Shown: positions 29,901-39,533 of the stretch, in pieces
How positions within the stretch are numbered: the stretch's first letter is position 1
How the letters are laid out: each line of letters starts with the position of its first letter
Assembly (NCBI GenBank): GCA_031263725.1
Contig: JAISFF010000055.1
Span: forward strand, 1 to 41,573
Length of the DNA stretch: 41,573 bases
Direction of reading: 5' to 3'
DNA from: Lysobacteraceae bacterium
Lineage (GTDB): Bacteria > Pseudomonadota > Gammaproteobacteria > Xanthomonadales > Xanthomonadaceae
Position numbers and translations under genes: made by a program
The notes under the pieces: model-generated
The model's input: the letters and a program-made list of their open reading frames with translations, nothing else
Database searches by the model: none
Told to the model about the DNA's origin: nothing

Positions 29901-30501
29901 TTTCCTCGCGCAGGTCGTTGAGGCGGTCGAGATTCTCCCTCGTATGGCGAATGCGCGTCTCCGTTTCCTTGCGACGCTCCTTGTACTTGGAGATGCCGGC
30001 GGCCTCCTCCAGGTAGATCCGCAGGTCCTCCGGGCGCGCCTCGATGATCTGACTGATCATGCCCTGTTCGATGATCGAATAACTGCGCGGCCCGAGGCCG
30101 GTGCCGAGGAACAGGTCGGTGATGTCGCGGCGGCGGCAGCGGGTGCCGTTGAGGTAATAGTTGCTCTGGCCATCGCGGCTGACCGTGCGTTTGACCGAGA
30201 TTTCGTTATAGGCGGCATATTCGCCGGCGATGGCATGGTCACTGTTGTCGAAGATCAGCTCGACCGTGGCCTGCGAGACCGGCTTGCGCGAGGAGGAGCC
30301 GGAAAAGATCACGTCGGTCAGCGAATCGCCGCGCAGGCGGCTGGCCGAGCTTTCGCCCATCACCCAGCGCACCGCATCGATGATGTTCGACTTGCCGCAG
30401 CCGTTCGGCCCCACCACGCCGGTCATGTTGGTGGGCAGATGCAGAACGGTGGGATCGACGAAGGACTTAAAGCCAGAAAGCTTGATCGTGGAAAGGCGCA
30501 T
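26998..30501 (-). CDS. smc: Chromosome segregation protein SMC
   Basis: SMC is the ATPase of the bacterial condensin complex, which organises and separates chromosomes. The 1167 residues show the N-terminal MRLSTIKLSGFKSFVDPT and Walker A GPNGCGKSNIIDAVRWVMGE. Long coiled coils run over about residues 170-500 and 670-1000, with a hinge near 510-640 (AWLKTRGLDSAARVGERLTV). The C-terminal signature LLSGGEKAMTAVALVFA is followed by Walker B with FCLLDEVDAPLDEANV. ScpA and ScpB are not in the window. It is first in the smc-zipA-ligA unit and diverges from ubiM across about 256 bp. Confidence 0.98.
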   Translation of the reverse strand: MRLSTIKLSGFKSFVDPTVLHLPTNMTGVVGPNGCGKSNIIDAVRWVMGESSASRLRGDSLTDVIFSGSSSRKPVSQATVELIFDNSDHAIAGEYAAYNEISVKRTVSRDGQSNYYLNGTRCRRRDITDLFLGTGLGPRSYSIIEQGMISQIIEARPEDLRIYLEEAAGISKYKERRKETETRIRHTRENLDRLNDLREEIDKQLEHLKRQARQAEQYQALQAERRAKDAEWKGLQYRALDRQLRGLREGLSQEETRLERIIAEQREAERRIETDRVRREEAAEALNLAQAEVYKVGGVLARLEQQIQHQREMSKRLHQSREEAQESMAELDQLIQDDQARLTALQEAVAEAEPKLEALREGDEHKQDALREAESRLADWQSRWDGHSRDTAEAARAGEVERTRVDYLDRQSLESERRREALVNERAGLDIEALAETFEQAKVQHETRKEALEGLNEQLETRKQSVNGLQDQQRTAQSELAEVRKQAQAARGRLSSLETLQQAALGQEQGAAVAWLKTRGLDSAARVGERLTVEEGWENAVESALGQLIEGVLMDAPETLVEALSELEEGRIALVSAEPGAADFAATSLAAKVQGPVAVRRLLSRLHVAEDLAEARQLMARLDGTDSVITRGGERLGSGWVRVSRSGAAKQGALLREREIQTLRERIEVLQEREAERERHLLALRDQLLAAEQQREDAQRALYLAHRGVSELAGQLQSHQGRMDSARARIERIESEVAQLVETLDNSREQAREARGKLEDAIVRMGDLETARQQLESERRQLTEARDLTRDAARSSRDTAHALALTLESQRTQVVSLGHALQRMAHQRSQLDSRLGELSVQLNEGDSPVKALESEHQAALGERVRADKGLTEARAVLESIDNELRGFEQTRQQRDEQSLAQRERISQQRLDQQALALKAEQLAEAIVAGGFVVEDVLNDLPEVADPTQWEQNVEQIDARMRRLEPVNLAAIQECGEAEQRKLYLDAQNTDLVSALETLEEAICKIDRETRGRFKVTFDRVNSGLQALYPRLFGGGHAYLELTGEDLLDTGVAIMARPPGKRVSNISLLSGGEKAMTAVALVFAIFQLNPAPFCLLDEVDAPLDEANVGRFTSMVKEMSEKVQFLFVSHNKATMEAAHQLSGVTMREPGVSRLVSVDLEEAARLAGAA

Positions 30502-30747
30502 GCGGCATCAGGGTCTGGACGAAGCATGCGCCGGAGGCCGGCACGCGCCCCGTCTTGAAGGGGTCCGGGGTTCATTGCTCAGCCAAGTGATTGAATTAAC
30601 TGACTGAGGCACAACGATAAATTGCTTGGCACCGGGCAGTATAGCGGGACAGGCGTGGGGCGTGTGCATCCGCGCTGCCCGAGCCGGGGCGGGCCTGCAA
30701 GTCCATTGTGGCTGCCATTGATCCAGGTCATTCTTCTTTTTCACGAC

Positions 30748-30752
30748 GGAGG
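30748..30752 (+). promoter_or_regulatory. Strong ribosome binding site that sets the ubiM start
   Basis: GGAGG lies five bases before ATG 30758. The start region has four in-frame Met codons, at 30758, 30770, 30782 and 30794. Only the first has this spacing. Confidence 0.8.
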
Positions 30753-30757
30753 CTCTA

Positions 30758-32056
30758 ATGCTTCGTTCAATGTCTCCAAGCATGGGTCCCAGCATGAATT
30801 ACGACATCACTATCATCGGCGCAGGTCCCGTGGGCCTGTCCTTGGCCAAAGCCTTCGCGGACATGCAGTTGCGGGTGGCCCTGGTCGAGCGGCAGCCCGA
30901 GGCGAACCTGTCCGATCCGGCCTTCGACGGCCGCGAGATCGCGCTCACCCACGCCTCCATGCGCCTGATGCGGGAACTGGGACTATGGCGGCACATCCCC
31001 GAATCGGAGATTTCCCCGCTGCGCTCGGCCAAGGTGATGAACGGCGATTCCGCGCACTCCATGTTCATCGGCAGCGACCTGACCGGCCATTCGCAACTGG
31101 GCACCTTCATCCCCAATCACCAGATCCGCAAGGCCGCCTGGCTGGCCATGCAGGAAACGCCGGGCATCACCCTCCATACCGGCGTACATGCCAAATCGGT
31201 CCGCACCCATCTCCAGGAGACCTCGTTGCAGCTCAATGACGGCAGCCGCCTGACCAGTTCACTGCTGATCGCGGCCGATAGCCGTTTTTCCGATACCCGG
31301 CGCGCAATCGGCATCGATGCCGACCTGCATGATTTCGGCAAGAGCATGCTGGTCTGCCGCGTCCGCCACGAAGTCGACAATGAACAGACCGCCTGGGAAT
31401 GGTTCGGTCATGGTCAGACACTGGCCCTGCTACCGCTGGACAACCACCGCGCCTCGGTGGTGATCACGCTGACCGGAGAGGAATCGCGCCGCCTCTCCAA
31501 GCTTTCGGAAGAGGACTTCAACCAGGAAGTCACCGAGCGCTATGGCCATCGCCTGGGTGCGATGTGTCTGGACAGCAGCCGCCATGTCTATCCGCTGGTG
31601 GGCGTCTACGCGCGCCGCTTCGTCAGCACCCGCTTCGCGCTGGCCGGGGATGCCGCGGTCGGCATGCATCCGGTGACCGCACATGGCTTCAACCTGGGTC
31701 TGGCCAGCATCGAACGTCTGTGCGACAGCGTCCGCATCGCGGTACAGCAGGGCCGCGATGTCGGCGATGCCACGCTGCTGGCCCGCTATCAGCGCCGTCA
31801 CCGCCAAGGCACCCTGCCGCTGTACCTGACCACGCGCGCCATCGTTGAGCTGTACACCAACGACCGCGCGCCGGCACGCTGGCTGCGCGAGACCACGCTG
31901 CGCGCCGGCAACCGCCTGCTGCCGTTCCGCCGCGCCATCGCCTCGGCGCTGGTCGACGATGGCCCGGTCGATGTCCCCTTGTGGCAGCGTGTCCGCGACG
32001 GTTTCGCGCACCTGAAGCCGAACCTGCCGATGCCGAAACTGTCGGAACCCCACTGA
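30758..32056 (+). CDS. ubiM: UbiM-type FAD-dependent ubiquinone hydroxylase
   Basis: The 432-residue flavoprotein belongs to the UbiH/UbiF/Coq6 monooxygenases, which hydroxylate the ubiquinone ring. FAD motifs are present: the N-terminal GAGPVGLSLAKAF, the central GD-containing RFALAGDAAVGMHPVTAHGF, and LGLASIERL. The segment DPAFDGREIALTH and the overall pattern fit the UbiM subgroup, some members of which replace UbiF or carry out several hydroxylations. The first 12 residues (Met/Ser/Pro-rich) precede the usual NYDITIIG start, but the ribosome site favours the upstream ATG. UbiH or UbiF remain alternatives. It faces away from smc and is followed by tRNA-Pro. Confidence 0.8.
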   Translation: MLRSMSPSMGPSMNYDITIIGAGPVGLSLAKAFADMQLRVALVERQPEANLSDPAFDGREIALTHASMRLMRELGLWRHIPESEISPLRSAKVMNGDSAHSMFIGSDLTGHSQLGTFIPNHQIRKAAWLAMQETPGITLHTGVHAKSVRTHLQETSLQLNDGSRLTSSLLIAADSRFSDTRRAIGIDADLHDFGKSMLVCRVRHEVDNEQTAWEWFGHGQTLALLPLDNHRASVVITLTGEESRRLSKLSEEDFNQEVTERYGHRLGAMCLDSSRHVYPLVGVYARRFVSTRFALAGDAAVGMHPVTAHGFNLGLASIERLCDSVRIAVQQGRDVGDATLLARYQRRHRQGTLPLYLTTRAIVELYTNDRAPARWLRETTLRAGNRLLPFRRAIASALVDDGPVDVPLWQRVRDGFAHLKPNLPMPKLSEPH

Positions 32057-32132
32057 GCGGACGATTCCCAGCCCCGGACCTGATCCGGACCGGGAATGGG
32101 CGGCCTTTCATCAGCAATCCGATCAGCGGTCC

Positions 32133-32162
32133 TTGCCCAAGCTGTATCCGATCCGTTATCAT
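32133..32162 (+). promoter_or_regulatory. Promoter of tRNA-Pro
   Basis: TTGCCC (32133-32138) and TATCAT (32157-32162) are separated by 18 bp, 12 bases before the mature tRNA. The position suits a monocistronic tRNA promoter. Confidence 0.6.
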
Positions 32163-32174
32163 GCGCGGCTTACT

Positions 32175-32251
<77 letters not shown>

Positions 32252-32259
32252 AGTTAATG

Positions 32260-32274
32260 CCTTGAATTTCAAGG
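32260..32274. repeat. Short palindrome just after tRNA-Pro
   Basis: CCTTGAA-T-TTCAAGG lies nine bases after the CCA end and before the terminator. It could affect 3' processing. No attachment-site repeat was found with it in the window. Confidence 0.35.
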
Positions 32275-32281
32275 ATAGATC

Positions 32282-32308
32282 AGCCGCCTAGCAAGGCGGC
32301 TTTTTATT
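32282..32308 (+). terminator. Rho-independent terminator of tRNA-Pro
   Basis: AGCCGCC (32282-32288) pairs with GGCGGCT (32295-32301) around a 6-nt loop, followed by TTTTTATT. Confidence 0.9.
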
Positions 32309-32598
32309 GGCCGTTCGTCCGTACCAGATGCGTACGCAAAAAGTTGGAAGACCAGAGGCGGTCTCTACCAGCGAGCGGAACGGCACACCGTAGAGCGTTC
32401 CCGCAGCGCTGAGCAACAGGAGTAATCCCTCTGAGGATTCAGCAGGAGCCGGAAGTGGAATTTCCTCGTAATCCGACCCGAGGAGGTTCCATGAAGAAGT
32501 CCCTCTTCACCGCGTGCTCAAACAGGGCGAAGCGGGTAAAGCGCGTGACGCGTTCCAGGCAACCGTGCGGGTATTTTCTAAAAATACGGAAATCCCAG
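32309..32598. other. Unexplained segment between two facing terminators
   Basis: This 290-bp stretch lies between the tRNA-Pro and secF terminators. A very good ribosome site, AGGAGG (32481-32486), precedes ATG 32491. The resulting MKKSLFT frame becomes Arg-rich and runs antisense into secF. In the neighbouring frame the sequence reads RVLKQGEAGKARDAFQ. The combination MKKSLFT plus VLKQGEAG faintly resembles the start of IS3-type OrfA proteins, so a decayed insertion remnant is possible. A perfect hairpin GTATTTT-CTA-AAAATAC sits at 32571-32587. Confidence 0.3.
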
Positions 32599-32635
32599 CA
32601 AAAACGACAAAGGCCACGTATCGCGCAGCCTTTGT
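32599..32635 (-). terminator. Rho-independent terminator of secF and the upstream sec/que genes
   Basis: On the minus strand ACAAAGGC (32628-32635) pairs with GCCTTTGT (32607-32614) around a 13-nt loop, followed by CGTTTTTGC. It lies 27 bases after the secF stop. Confidence 0.8.
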
Positions 32636-32662
32636 CCTGTTCGACGGCCTGGAATCAGGCCA

Positions 32663-33628
32663 TCACGGCCTGCGCGCCAAGGCGCTGTCGTCCTTGGCCT
32701 TTGGCATCAGATCCTGCTTGGTCACCTTCAGGAAGCCCATCGTCAGCATCGGACAGGCGATGAAGATGGAGGAAACGGTACCGATGACCGCGCCGATCAT
32801 CTGGCTCAAGGCCAGGCCTTCCAGCGAACCGCCACCGTAGATGTACAGTGCCAGCACGGACAGGAAGAACACCAGCGAGGTGATGATGGTACGCGACAGG
32901 GTCTGGTTGATCGAACGGTTCATGACCTCAAGCGGTTCCACGCGCAGGCTGCGGAAGTTCTCGCGCACGCGGTCGAAGACCACGATGGTGTCGTTGATCG
33001 AGAAACCCATCACCGACAGCAGGCCCGCCAGCACGGTCAGATCGAACTCCATGCCGCCCAGCGAGAACCATGCGGCCACGAACACCACGTCGAACATGGT
33101 GGTTGCGATGGCCACGATCGCGAACTTCCACTCGAACCGGAAGCCGATGTAGATCAGGAAGCCGACGATCACGAAGAGCGCCGCATACAGACCGTTCTTG
33201 GCCAGATCCTTGCCGACCTGGGGCCCGACGAATTCGCTGCGCTCCACCGAAGCACGGTTGTCCGGAGTGGAAACGGCCCCGGCCACTTCCTGCGCCGTGC
33301 GGTTGTTGGCGTCGGTGGTGTTCTCGCCTTCGCGCGGCTGCAGACGGACCAGCAGTTCGCTGCCGCTGCCGAAGCTCTGCACCTGGGCGCCGTTGAAGCC
33401 CTTGCCTTCCAGGCTGCGGCGCACCGCCTCCACATCGGCGGGCTTCTCGAAATGCACCTCGACCACCGTACCGCCGGTGAAGTCCAGCGCGAAGTTGAAG
33501 CTCTTGAAGACGATCAGGCCGATCGAACCCAGGAACACCGCGGCTGCCAGCACCACGCAGATCCAGCGCAGGCGCATGAAGTCGAACTTGGTGTCGTTCG
33601 GAATCAGATGTAACGGGAACAGTTTCAT
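32663..33628 (-). CDS. secF: Protein translocase subunit SecF
   Basis: SecF works with SecD and YajC beside the SecYEG channel and uses the proton gradient to complete protein export. The 321-residue protein has six predicted membrane helices, the first at WICVVLAAAVFLGSIGLIVF. It has the conserved FNFALDFTGGTVVEVHF after helix 1 and the periplasmic P4-like domain. The C-terminal membrane half contains GFSINDTIVVFDRVRENFR. The ATG at 33628 starts the conserved N-terminus. It is 16 nt downstream of secD and ends the unit at a terminator. Confidence 0.97.
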   Translation of the reverse strand: MKLFPLHLIPNDTKFDFMRLRWICVVLAAAVFLGSIGLIVFKSFNFALDFTGGTVVEVHFEKPADVEAVRRSLEGKGFNGAQVQSFGSGSELLVRLQPREGENTTDANNRTAQEVAGAVSTPDNRASVERSEFVGPQVGKDLAKNGLYAALFVIVGFLIYIGFRFEWKFAIVAIATTMFDVVFVAAWFSLGGMEFDLTVLAGLLSVMGFSINDTIVVFDRVRENFRSLRVEPLEVMNRSINQTLSRTIITSLVFFLSVLALYIYGGGSLEGLALSQMIGAVIGTVSSIFIACPMLTMGFLKVTKQDLMPKAKDDSALARRP

Positions 33629-33644
33629 TCTCAGGTTTCTCCCG

Positions 33645-35528
33645 TCAGATGGCCAAGGTCTTGAGCTTCTTGCGCGGGCGGTACAGCAAGACCGCAATCG
33701 CGCGCGAAACCGTAATCGCCGTGAACATCGACGCGATGATGCCGACCACCATCGTGACCGCGAAACCCTTCAGCGGTCCGGTGCCGAACGCGTACAGCGC
33801 GATGCCGGCCAGGATTCCGGTGAGGTTGGCGTCAAGAATGGTGCCGGATGCTTTCTCGTAACCGGCGACGATCGCCGATTTGGGCGGCGTCCCCGCTCGC
33901 AACTCTTCCCGGATACGTTCGTTGATCAGTACGTTGGCATCCACCGACAGGCCGATCGACAACGCCAAGCCCGCAAAACCGGGCAAGGTCATGGTCGCGC
34001 CGAACAACGACATCACCGCCACCACGATCAGCAGGTTCATCAACAATGCGACGCTGGTGACGATGCCGAACATCCGGTAGTAGATGGTGAAGAACAGCAG
34101 CGTGAACAGGAAGGCGTAAAGCACGGCGGTGACACCGCGTTCCACGTTCTCGGCCCCCAGGCTGGGACCGACCACGCGTTCTTCGACGAAGTCCATCGGC
34201 GCCGCCAGCGAACCGGCACGCAACAGTTTGGCCAGGTCCTCGGATTCGGTCTTGCCCAGACCGGTGGTCTGGAACGTCTTGCCGAACACGCCCTGGATGG
34301 TGGCGATCGAGATCACTTCTTCCTTGATCCGGAAACTGCGGACCTCCTTGCCATCGACTTCGGTGACCTGCGGAATGCGTTCGGTGTACACCACCGCCAT
34401 CGGCTTGCCGACATTGGCGCCGGTGAAGTCGAACATGCGCTGACCACCACTATTGTTCAAGGTCACGCTGACCGCCGCTCCGCCGCGCTCATCGACGGTC
34501 GGCTGCGCCGCCACCATCTGGTCGCCGGTGACGATGACGCGGCGATTCAACAGCACGGGCGCGCCCATGCGGTCGTAATAGAGCTTGGCGCCAGGCGGAA
34601 CCCGACCGGTCCTGGCCGCATCGGCGGCATCGCCTTCGACCACCGCGCGGTATTCCAGCGTCGCGGTCGCGCCAATCATGCGCTTGGCCGCGGCGGTATC
34701 CTGCACGCCGGGCAATTGCACCACGATGCGGTCGTCGCCCTGACGCTGGATCAACGGCTCGGCCACACCCAGTTCGTTGACGCGGCGACGCAACGTTGCG
34801 ATGTTCTGTTCGATCGCTTCGGAGCCGATCTTGCCCAGCTCGCTCTGCGGCAATCCGATGGTGATGATGTTGCCGTTGATCTGGTAAGTCAGCTGGGCAG
34901 CCCCCACCAGCGCCGCAGTATTGCTAGCGCCGGACGCCATCAGCGTCTTCGCCAATTGATCCCGCGCCTTGGTCGAATCGGCGGCATCCACGAGCGTCAC
35001 CACGATGCTGTTGTCGGGACGGCGCTCGACCGAATCGAAACGGATACGGTTGTCGCGCAACGTGACGCGCGTGTCTTCCAGATAAGTCTCGACTCGCTTG
35101 TCCAGCGCCGACTTCTGGTCGATCTGCAGGACGAAATGCACGCCGCCCTGCAAGTCGAGGCCCAGCACCATCGGCTTGGCGCCGATCCTGGACAACCACT
35201 CGGGAACGGTGGATGCCAGGTTCAACGCCACCACATAGTCTTCGCCAAGTTCGGGACGCAACAGATCGGCCGCCTTGGTCTGGAGGTCCAGATTGGGCAG
35301 TCGCACCAACATGCCGCTCTCGGTCGTTTCAACCGCCTTGGGCGCGATGCCCGCCATGTTCAGGGAGGCTTCGATCCTTTGCCTCAAGGCATCGTCGATC
35401 TGACCGTTGCGGTTGGCGTTGATCTGGACGGATGGATCCTGCGGATAGATGTTGGGCAGCGAATACAGTATCGCTACTGCCAGCACCATCAGGATAAGTA
35501 CGTATTTCCAACGGGGAAATTCAAGCAT
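33645..35528 (-). CDS. secD: Protein translocase subunit SecD
   Basis: SecD is the larger proton-driven accessory subunit of the Sec translocase. The 627 residues show a first membrane helix at KYVLILMVLAVAILYSLPNI, the periplasmic P1 domain with VLGLDLQGGVHFVLQID, and a C-terminal five-helix block. That block has FAGLALSIGLSVDANVLINE and ERIREELRAG. ATG 35528 is chosen because MLEFPRWKY is the usual SecD start. Two other Met codons upstream (35543 and 35567) lack ribosome sites. It sits between yajC and secF. Confidence 0.97.
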   Translation of the reverse strand: MLEFPRWKYVLILMVLAVAILYSLPNIYPQDPSVQINANRNGQIDDALRQRIEASLNMAGIAPKAVETTESGMLVRLPNLDLQTKAADLLRPELGEDYVVALNLASTVPEWLSRIGAKPMVLGLDLQGGVHFVLQIDQKSALDKRVETYLEDTRVTLRDNRIRFDSVERRPDNSIVVTLVDAADSTKARDQLAKTLMASGASNTAALVGAAQLTYQINGNIITIGLPQSELGKIGSEAIEQNIATLRRRVNELGVAEPLIQRQGDDRIVVQLPGVQDTAAAKRMIGATATLEYRAVVEGDAADAARTGRVPPGAKLYYDRMGAPVLLNRRVIVTGDQMVAAQPTVDERGGAAVSVTLNNSGGQRMFDFTGANVGKPMAVVYTERIPQVTEVDGKEVRSFRIKEEVISIATIQGVFGKTFQTTGLGKTESEDLAKLLRAGSLAAPMDFVEERVVGPSLGAENVERGVTAVLYAFLFTLLFFTIYYRMFGIVTSVALLMNLLIVVAVMSLFGATMTLPGFAGLALSIGLSVDANVLINERIREELRAGTPPKSAIVAGYEKASGTILDANLTGILAGIALYAFGTGPLKGFAVTMVVGIIASMFTAITVSRAIAVLLYRPRKKLKTLAI

Positions 35529-35595
35529 TGCCGACCCCAGCATGATGCCCGCCCGTGGCGGAACCACGCTCAGATGATGTAGAAAAAAGAAAAAC

Positions 35596-35940
35596 TCAGG
35601 CGGACTTCAAAGTGCCCTTCGGCAGAACATTGCCGACGGCCGCCTTCTGTACCCTGACCCGCACGTTGTCGGCGACTTCGACAGTGACGAAATTGTCGCC
35701 GATGTCGGTTACGACGCCAGCGATGCCGCCGCTGGTGATCACTTCATCGCCACGGCTCAACCCGGACAGCATCGCCGTGTGCTCCTTCTGCCGTTTCATC
35801 TGCGGGCGGATCATCAGGAAGTACATCATTGCGATCAGGATGGGGAGCAACAGCATCATGCCGAACCCGCCGGCGCCAGGCTGGGCGGTGGTGGCCGCCT
35901 GAGCGTAGGCCGAAGGAATCAGGAAATCGAGCAAGTTCAT
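35596..35940 (-). CDS. yajC: Sec translocase accessory protein YajC
   Basis: YajC is the small membrane subunit that associates with SecDF. The 114-residue protein has a short Ala/Gln-rich N-terminus, one membrane helix (MMLLLPILIAMMYFLMIRPQ), and the basic QMKRQKEH motif. The cytoplasmic domain reads LSRGDEVITSGGIAGVVTDI. ATG 35940 gives the typical start MNLLDFLIPSAYAQ. The 12 codons upstream in frame are not conserved-looking. It lies between tgt and secD, the classical order. Confidence 0.95.
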   Translation of the reverse strand: MNLLDFLIPSAYAQAATTAQPGAGGFGMMLLLPILIAMMYFLMIRPQMKRQKEHTAMLSGLSRGDEVITSGGIAGVVTDIGDNFVTVEVADNVRVRVQKAAVGNVLPKGTLKSA

Positions 35941-36004
35941 TGGGCTGAATCCGCAGAGACTGGAAATAGCCGACAATTATGCCACGACGGGATAGATACG
36001 TCGC

Positions 36005-36010
36005 TATAAT
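36005..36010 (+). promoter_or_regulatory. Orphan TATAAT facing the 3' end of tgt
   Basis: A perfect TATAAT on the plus strand within GTCGCTATAATCC, the same 13-mer seen upstream of ssb. No plus-strand gene follows, so transcription from it would be antisense to tgt. No -35 box was found. Confidence 0.25.
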
Positions 36011-36067
36011 CCGCAAGAAACCAAAGATAAAAATCAATAGGCCGAAGAAATTGACAGCCCGGAAGCC

Positions 36068-37285
<1,218 letters not shown>

Positions 37286-37331
37286 TCATGCCGACATCGC
37301 ATCATCAGCCGTCGGGCAGGACGACGCACCA

Positions 37332-38381
37332 TCATCCCATCGGCATCGATGGTGCTGCACCGGGGAACAGCAACATGGCATCGCCATAGGAGAAAAAGCG
37401 GTAGCGCTGTTCCACCGCATGCCGATACGCCTGCAGTATCCGCTCGCGTCCGGCAAATGCCGAAACCAGTATCAACAGCGTACTTTCCGGCAGATGGAAG
37501 TTGGTCAACAAGGCATCGATGCTGCGAATCCGGTAACCGGGAAAGATGAATATCTGGGTTTCGCCGGCGTAAGGCTGCAATTCTCCATCGCGCATCGCAC
37601 TCTCCAGTGCGCGCACGACGGTCGTACCGACCGCGATGACCCGCCCGCCCGACCGCCGCGTACGGCGGATCCGGGTGATCAGTTCCGCCCCTACATTCAG
37701 CCATTCGGTGTGCATCCGATGATCGCACAGGTCGTCCGCACGTACCGGCTGGAACGTGCCCGCACCGACATGCAGGGTGATATAGCCGAACTCGACCCCG
37801 AGTTCGCGCAACGATTGCAGCAGCGTCTGGTCGAAGTGCAGGCCGGCGGTCGGCGCCGCTACCGCGCCGGGCTCCCGCGCAAAGACCGTCTGATAGCGTT
37901 CGCTGTCGTTCTCGCCGGGAGTGCGCTGAATATAGGGGGGCAACGGCAGTTGCCCGGCTTTCTGCAACCAGTCGCCAAGCGCGCCCGGGATACGGAACCA
38001 GAGTTGATAGAACTCGTCCTCGCGCCCCATCACAGCGGCAGTGCCGCCGCCTTCGAGCGCGATCACGCTGCCGTTTTTGGGAGACTTGCTGGCGCGGATC
38101 TGCGCGCGCGCCCGGTTTCCCGGCAACAAGCGTTCGATCATTATTTCGATTCGCCCGCCCGTCTGCTTTTTGCCGTACAACCGCGCCGGAATCACGCGGG
38201 TGTCGTTGAATACCAACAGGTCGCCAGGCCGCAACAGCGCGGTCAGGTCACGAACATGAAGGTCCTCGAAAGCCGCCGGCGCGGGCGGCACCACCAGCAA
38301 CCGGCTGTCCGTGCGCTGCGGAAGCGGCGCCTGCGCAATCAGCTCCGGCGGCAATTCGTAATGGAATTCAGACTTTTTCAC
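37332..38381 (-). CDS. queA: S-adenosylmethionine:tRNA ribosyltransferase-isomerase
   Basis: QueA transfers and isomerises the ribosyl part of S-adenosylmethionine onto preQ1-tRNA to give epoxyqueuosine. The 349-residue protein shows FHYELPPELIAQAPLPQRTD at the start, DLLVFNDTRVIPARLYGKK, AAPTAGLHFDQTLLQ, TLHVGAGTFQPVRADDL, and the C-terminal TNFHLPESTLLILVSAFAG. GTG 38381 is chosen because the family normally begins at VKKSEFHYELPP. A start at ATG 38429 would add a Pro/Leu-rich 16-residue extension and cannot be excluded, since neither site has an ideal ribosome site. It is first in the queA-tgt-yajC-secDF unit. Confidence 0.96.
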   Translation of the reverse strand: MKKSEFHYELPPELIAQAPLPQRTDSRLLVVPPAPAAFEDLHVRDLTALLRPGDLLVFNDTRVIPARLYGKKQTGGRIEIMIERLLPGNRARAQIRASKSPKNGSVIALEGGGTAAVMGREDEFYQLWFRIPGALGDWLQKAGQLPLPPYIQRTPGENDSERYQTVFAREPGAVAAPTAGLHFDQTLLQSLRELGVEFGYITLHVGAGTFQPVRADDLCDHRMHTEWLNVGAELITRIRRTRRSGGRVIAVGTTVVRALESAMRDGELQPYAGETQIFIFPGYRIRSIDALLTNFHLPESTLLILVSAFAGRERILQAYRHAVEQRYRFFSYGDAMLLFPGAAPSMPMG

Positions 38382-38752
38382 GGGAAGACAGGAAAAAACA
38401 GGCGGTGGCAATTGTAAGCGAGGCGGCATCAAGGAAGCTCACTCCCAGATGTAGCCTTGCCCTGCCGATCCGTTTGCCGGAACCGGAAACCATGCCCAGA
38501 AAAGCCAGGCGGTTCAGGCAATCACGAAGCGAATCGTGACCAGCCACGCATGGCCGACAGTCTGTGCGCTGGCTTGATGTTCTCTGTCGTAACGTGCGAA
38601 TGGCATGACCGGGAAAAGTTCGAGGGAAGCCCCTTTTCGGTCGCGGCCACCAACCGCCGACGGCCAGGTGGCCGGCTTAGACCGTCGCGTCGACATTGTG
38701 TTCTGGCCGATCGTTGCTATCCTCGCACTCGTCCCGTATCACCATCGCCCAC
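38382..38752. other. Intergenic region between divergent queA and upp
   Basis: This 371-bp stretch presumably holds promoters for both directions. A candidate for upp is TTGTGT (38696-38701) and TATCCT (38718-38723) with a 16-bp spacer. No gene is recognisable on either strand. Confidence 0.4.
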
Positions 38753-39388
38753 ATGAAAATCATCGAAGTCCGTCATCCCTTGGTACAGCACAAGATCGGC
38801 CTGCTCCGCAATATTTCGCTCAGCACCAAGGATTTCCGGGAACTGGTGACCGAGCTCGGAGCCTTGCTGGCCTATGAGGCCACTGCGGACCTGGAGCTCG
38901 AAGAGGCCACGGTGCAGGGATGGGCGGGCGCTGTTTCGATCCAGCGGCTCGCGGGCGCGAAGATCACTGTCGTACCGATACTGCGCGCCGGCGTCGGCAT
39001 GCTGTCCGGCGTGCTGACCCTCATTCCTTCGGCCAAAGTCAGTGTGGTGGGCCTGCAGCGGGACGAAACCACATTGCAGCCGATCCCCTACTTCGAGCGG
39101 CTGACAGGTCGCCTGGATGAACGCGATGCGCTGATTCTCGACCCGATGCTGGCCACCGGCGGTTCGCTGATCGCCACCATCGACATGCTCAAGCGCGCCG
39201 GCGCGCGTCGAATCAAGGGCATCTTCCTGGTGGCTGCACCGGAAGGCCTGCGCGCGCTAGAGCGGGTACATCCGGAAGTCGAGATATACACGGCAGCCAT
39301 CGATCAGCGATTGAATGACAAGGGCTATATCCTGCCCGGACTGGGCGATGCGGGCGATCGCATATTCGGTACACGCGTCATCTGCTGA
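38753..39388 (+). CDS. upp: Uracil phosphoribosyltransferase
   Basis: Upp makes UMP from uracil and PRPP in pyrimidine salvage. The 211-residue protein has the family's usual length and motifs: [16 protein letters not shown] at the start, [20 protein letters not shown], and [15 protein letters not shown]. The PRPP loop is [20 protein letters not shown], and the C-terminal uracil-binding [17 protein letters not shown] is present. The frame is open from 38696, but ATG 38753 matches the conserved N-terminus. It is the last core gene before the integrative element. Confidence 0.97.
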   Translation: MKIIEVRHPLVQHKIGLLRNISLSTKDFRELVTELGALLAYEATADLELEEATVQGWAGAVSIQRLAGAKITVVPILRAGVGMLSGVLTLIPSAKVSVVGLQRDETTLQPIPYFERLTGRLDERDALILDPMLATGGSLIATIDMLKRAGARRIKGIFLVAAPEGLRALERVHPEVEIYTAAIDQRLNDKGYILPGLGDAGDRIFGTRVIC

Positions 39389-39463
39389 TTCCGGCCCGAG
39401 GACGATCCGATCCGGCTCCGGCTCGGTATTCGATTTCGCACTTGAAAACAGGCATTTCCCATG

Positions 39464-39498
39464 CCGGCCGCTGCCATGCGCAGCGGTCGGTTTTCGTT
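39464..39498 (+). terminator. Rho-independent terminator of upp
   Basis: CCGGCCGCTG (39464-39473) pairs with CAGCGGTCGG (39481-39490), with one G-T pair and a 7-nt loop, followed by TTTTCGTT. Confidence 0.8.
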
Positions 39499-39533
39499 GT
39501 CAATGAATTGGCGTCGTCACTGCGGCCACATCA

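Noticed and set aside
32455-32763. Frame starting at the strong AGGAGG/ATG near 32491
   Set aside because: It becomes Arg-rich and runs antisense through the secF terminator and 3' end, so a full-length protein is unlikely. Kept only as an unexplained segment.
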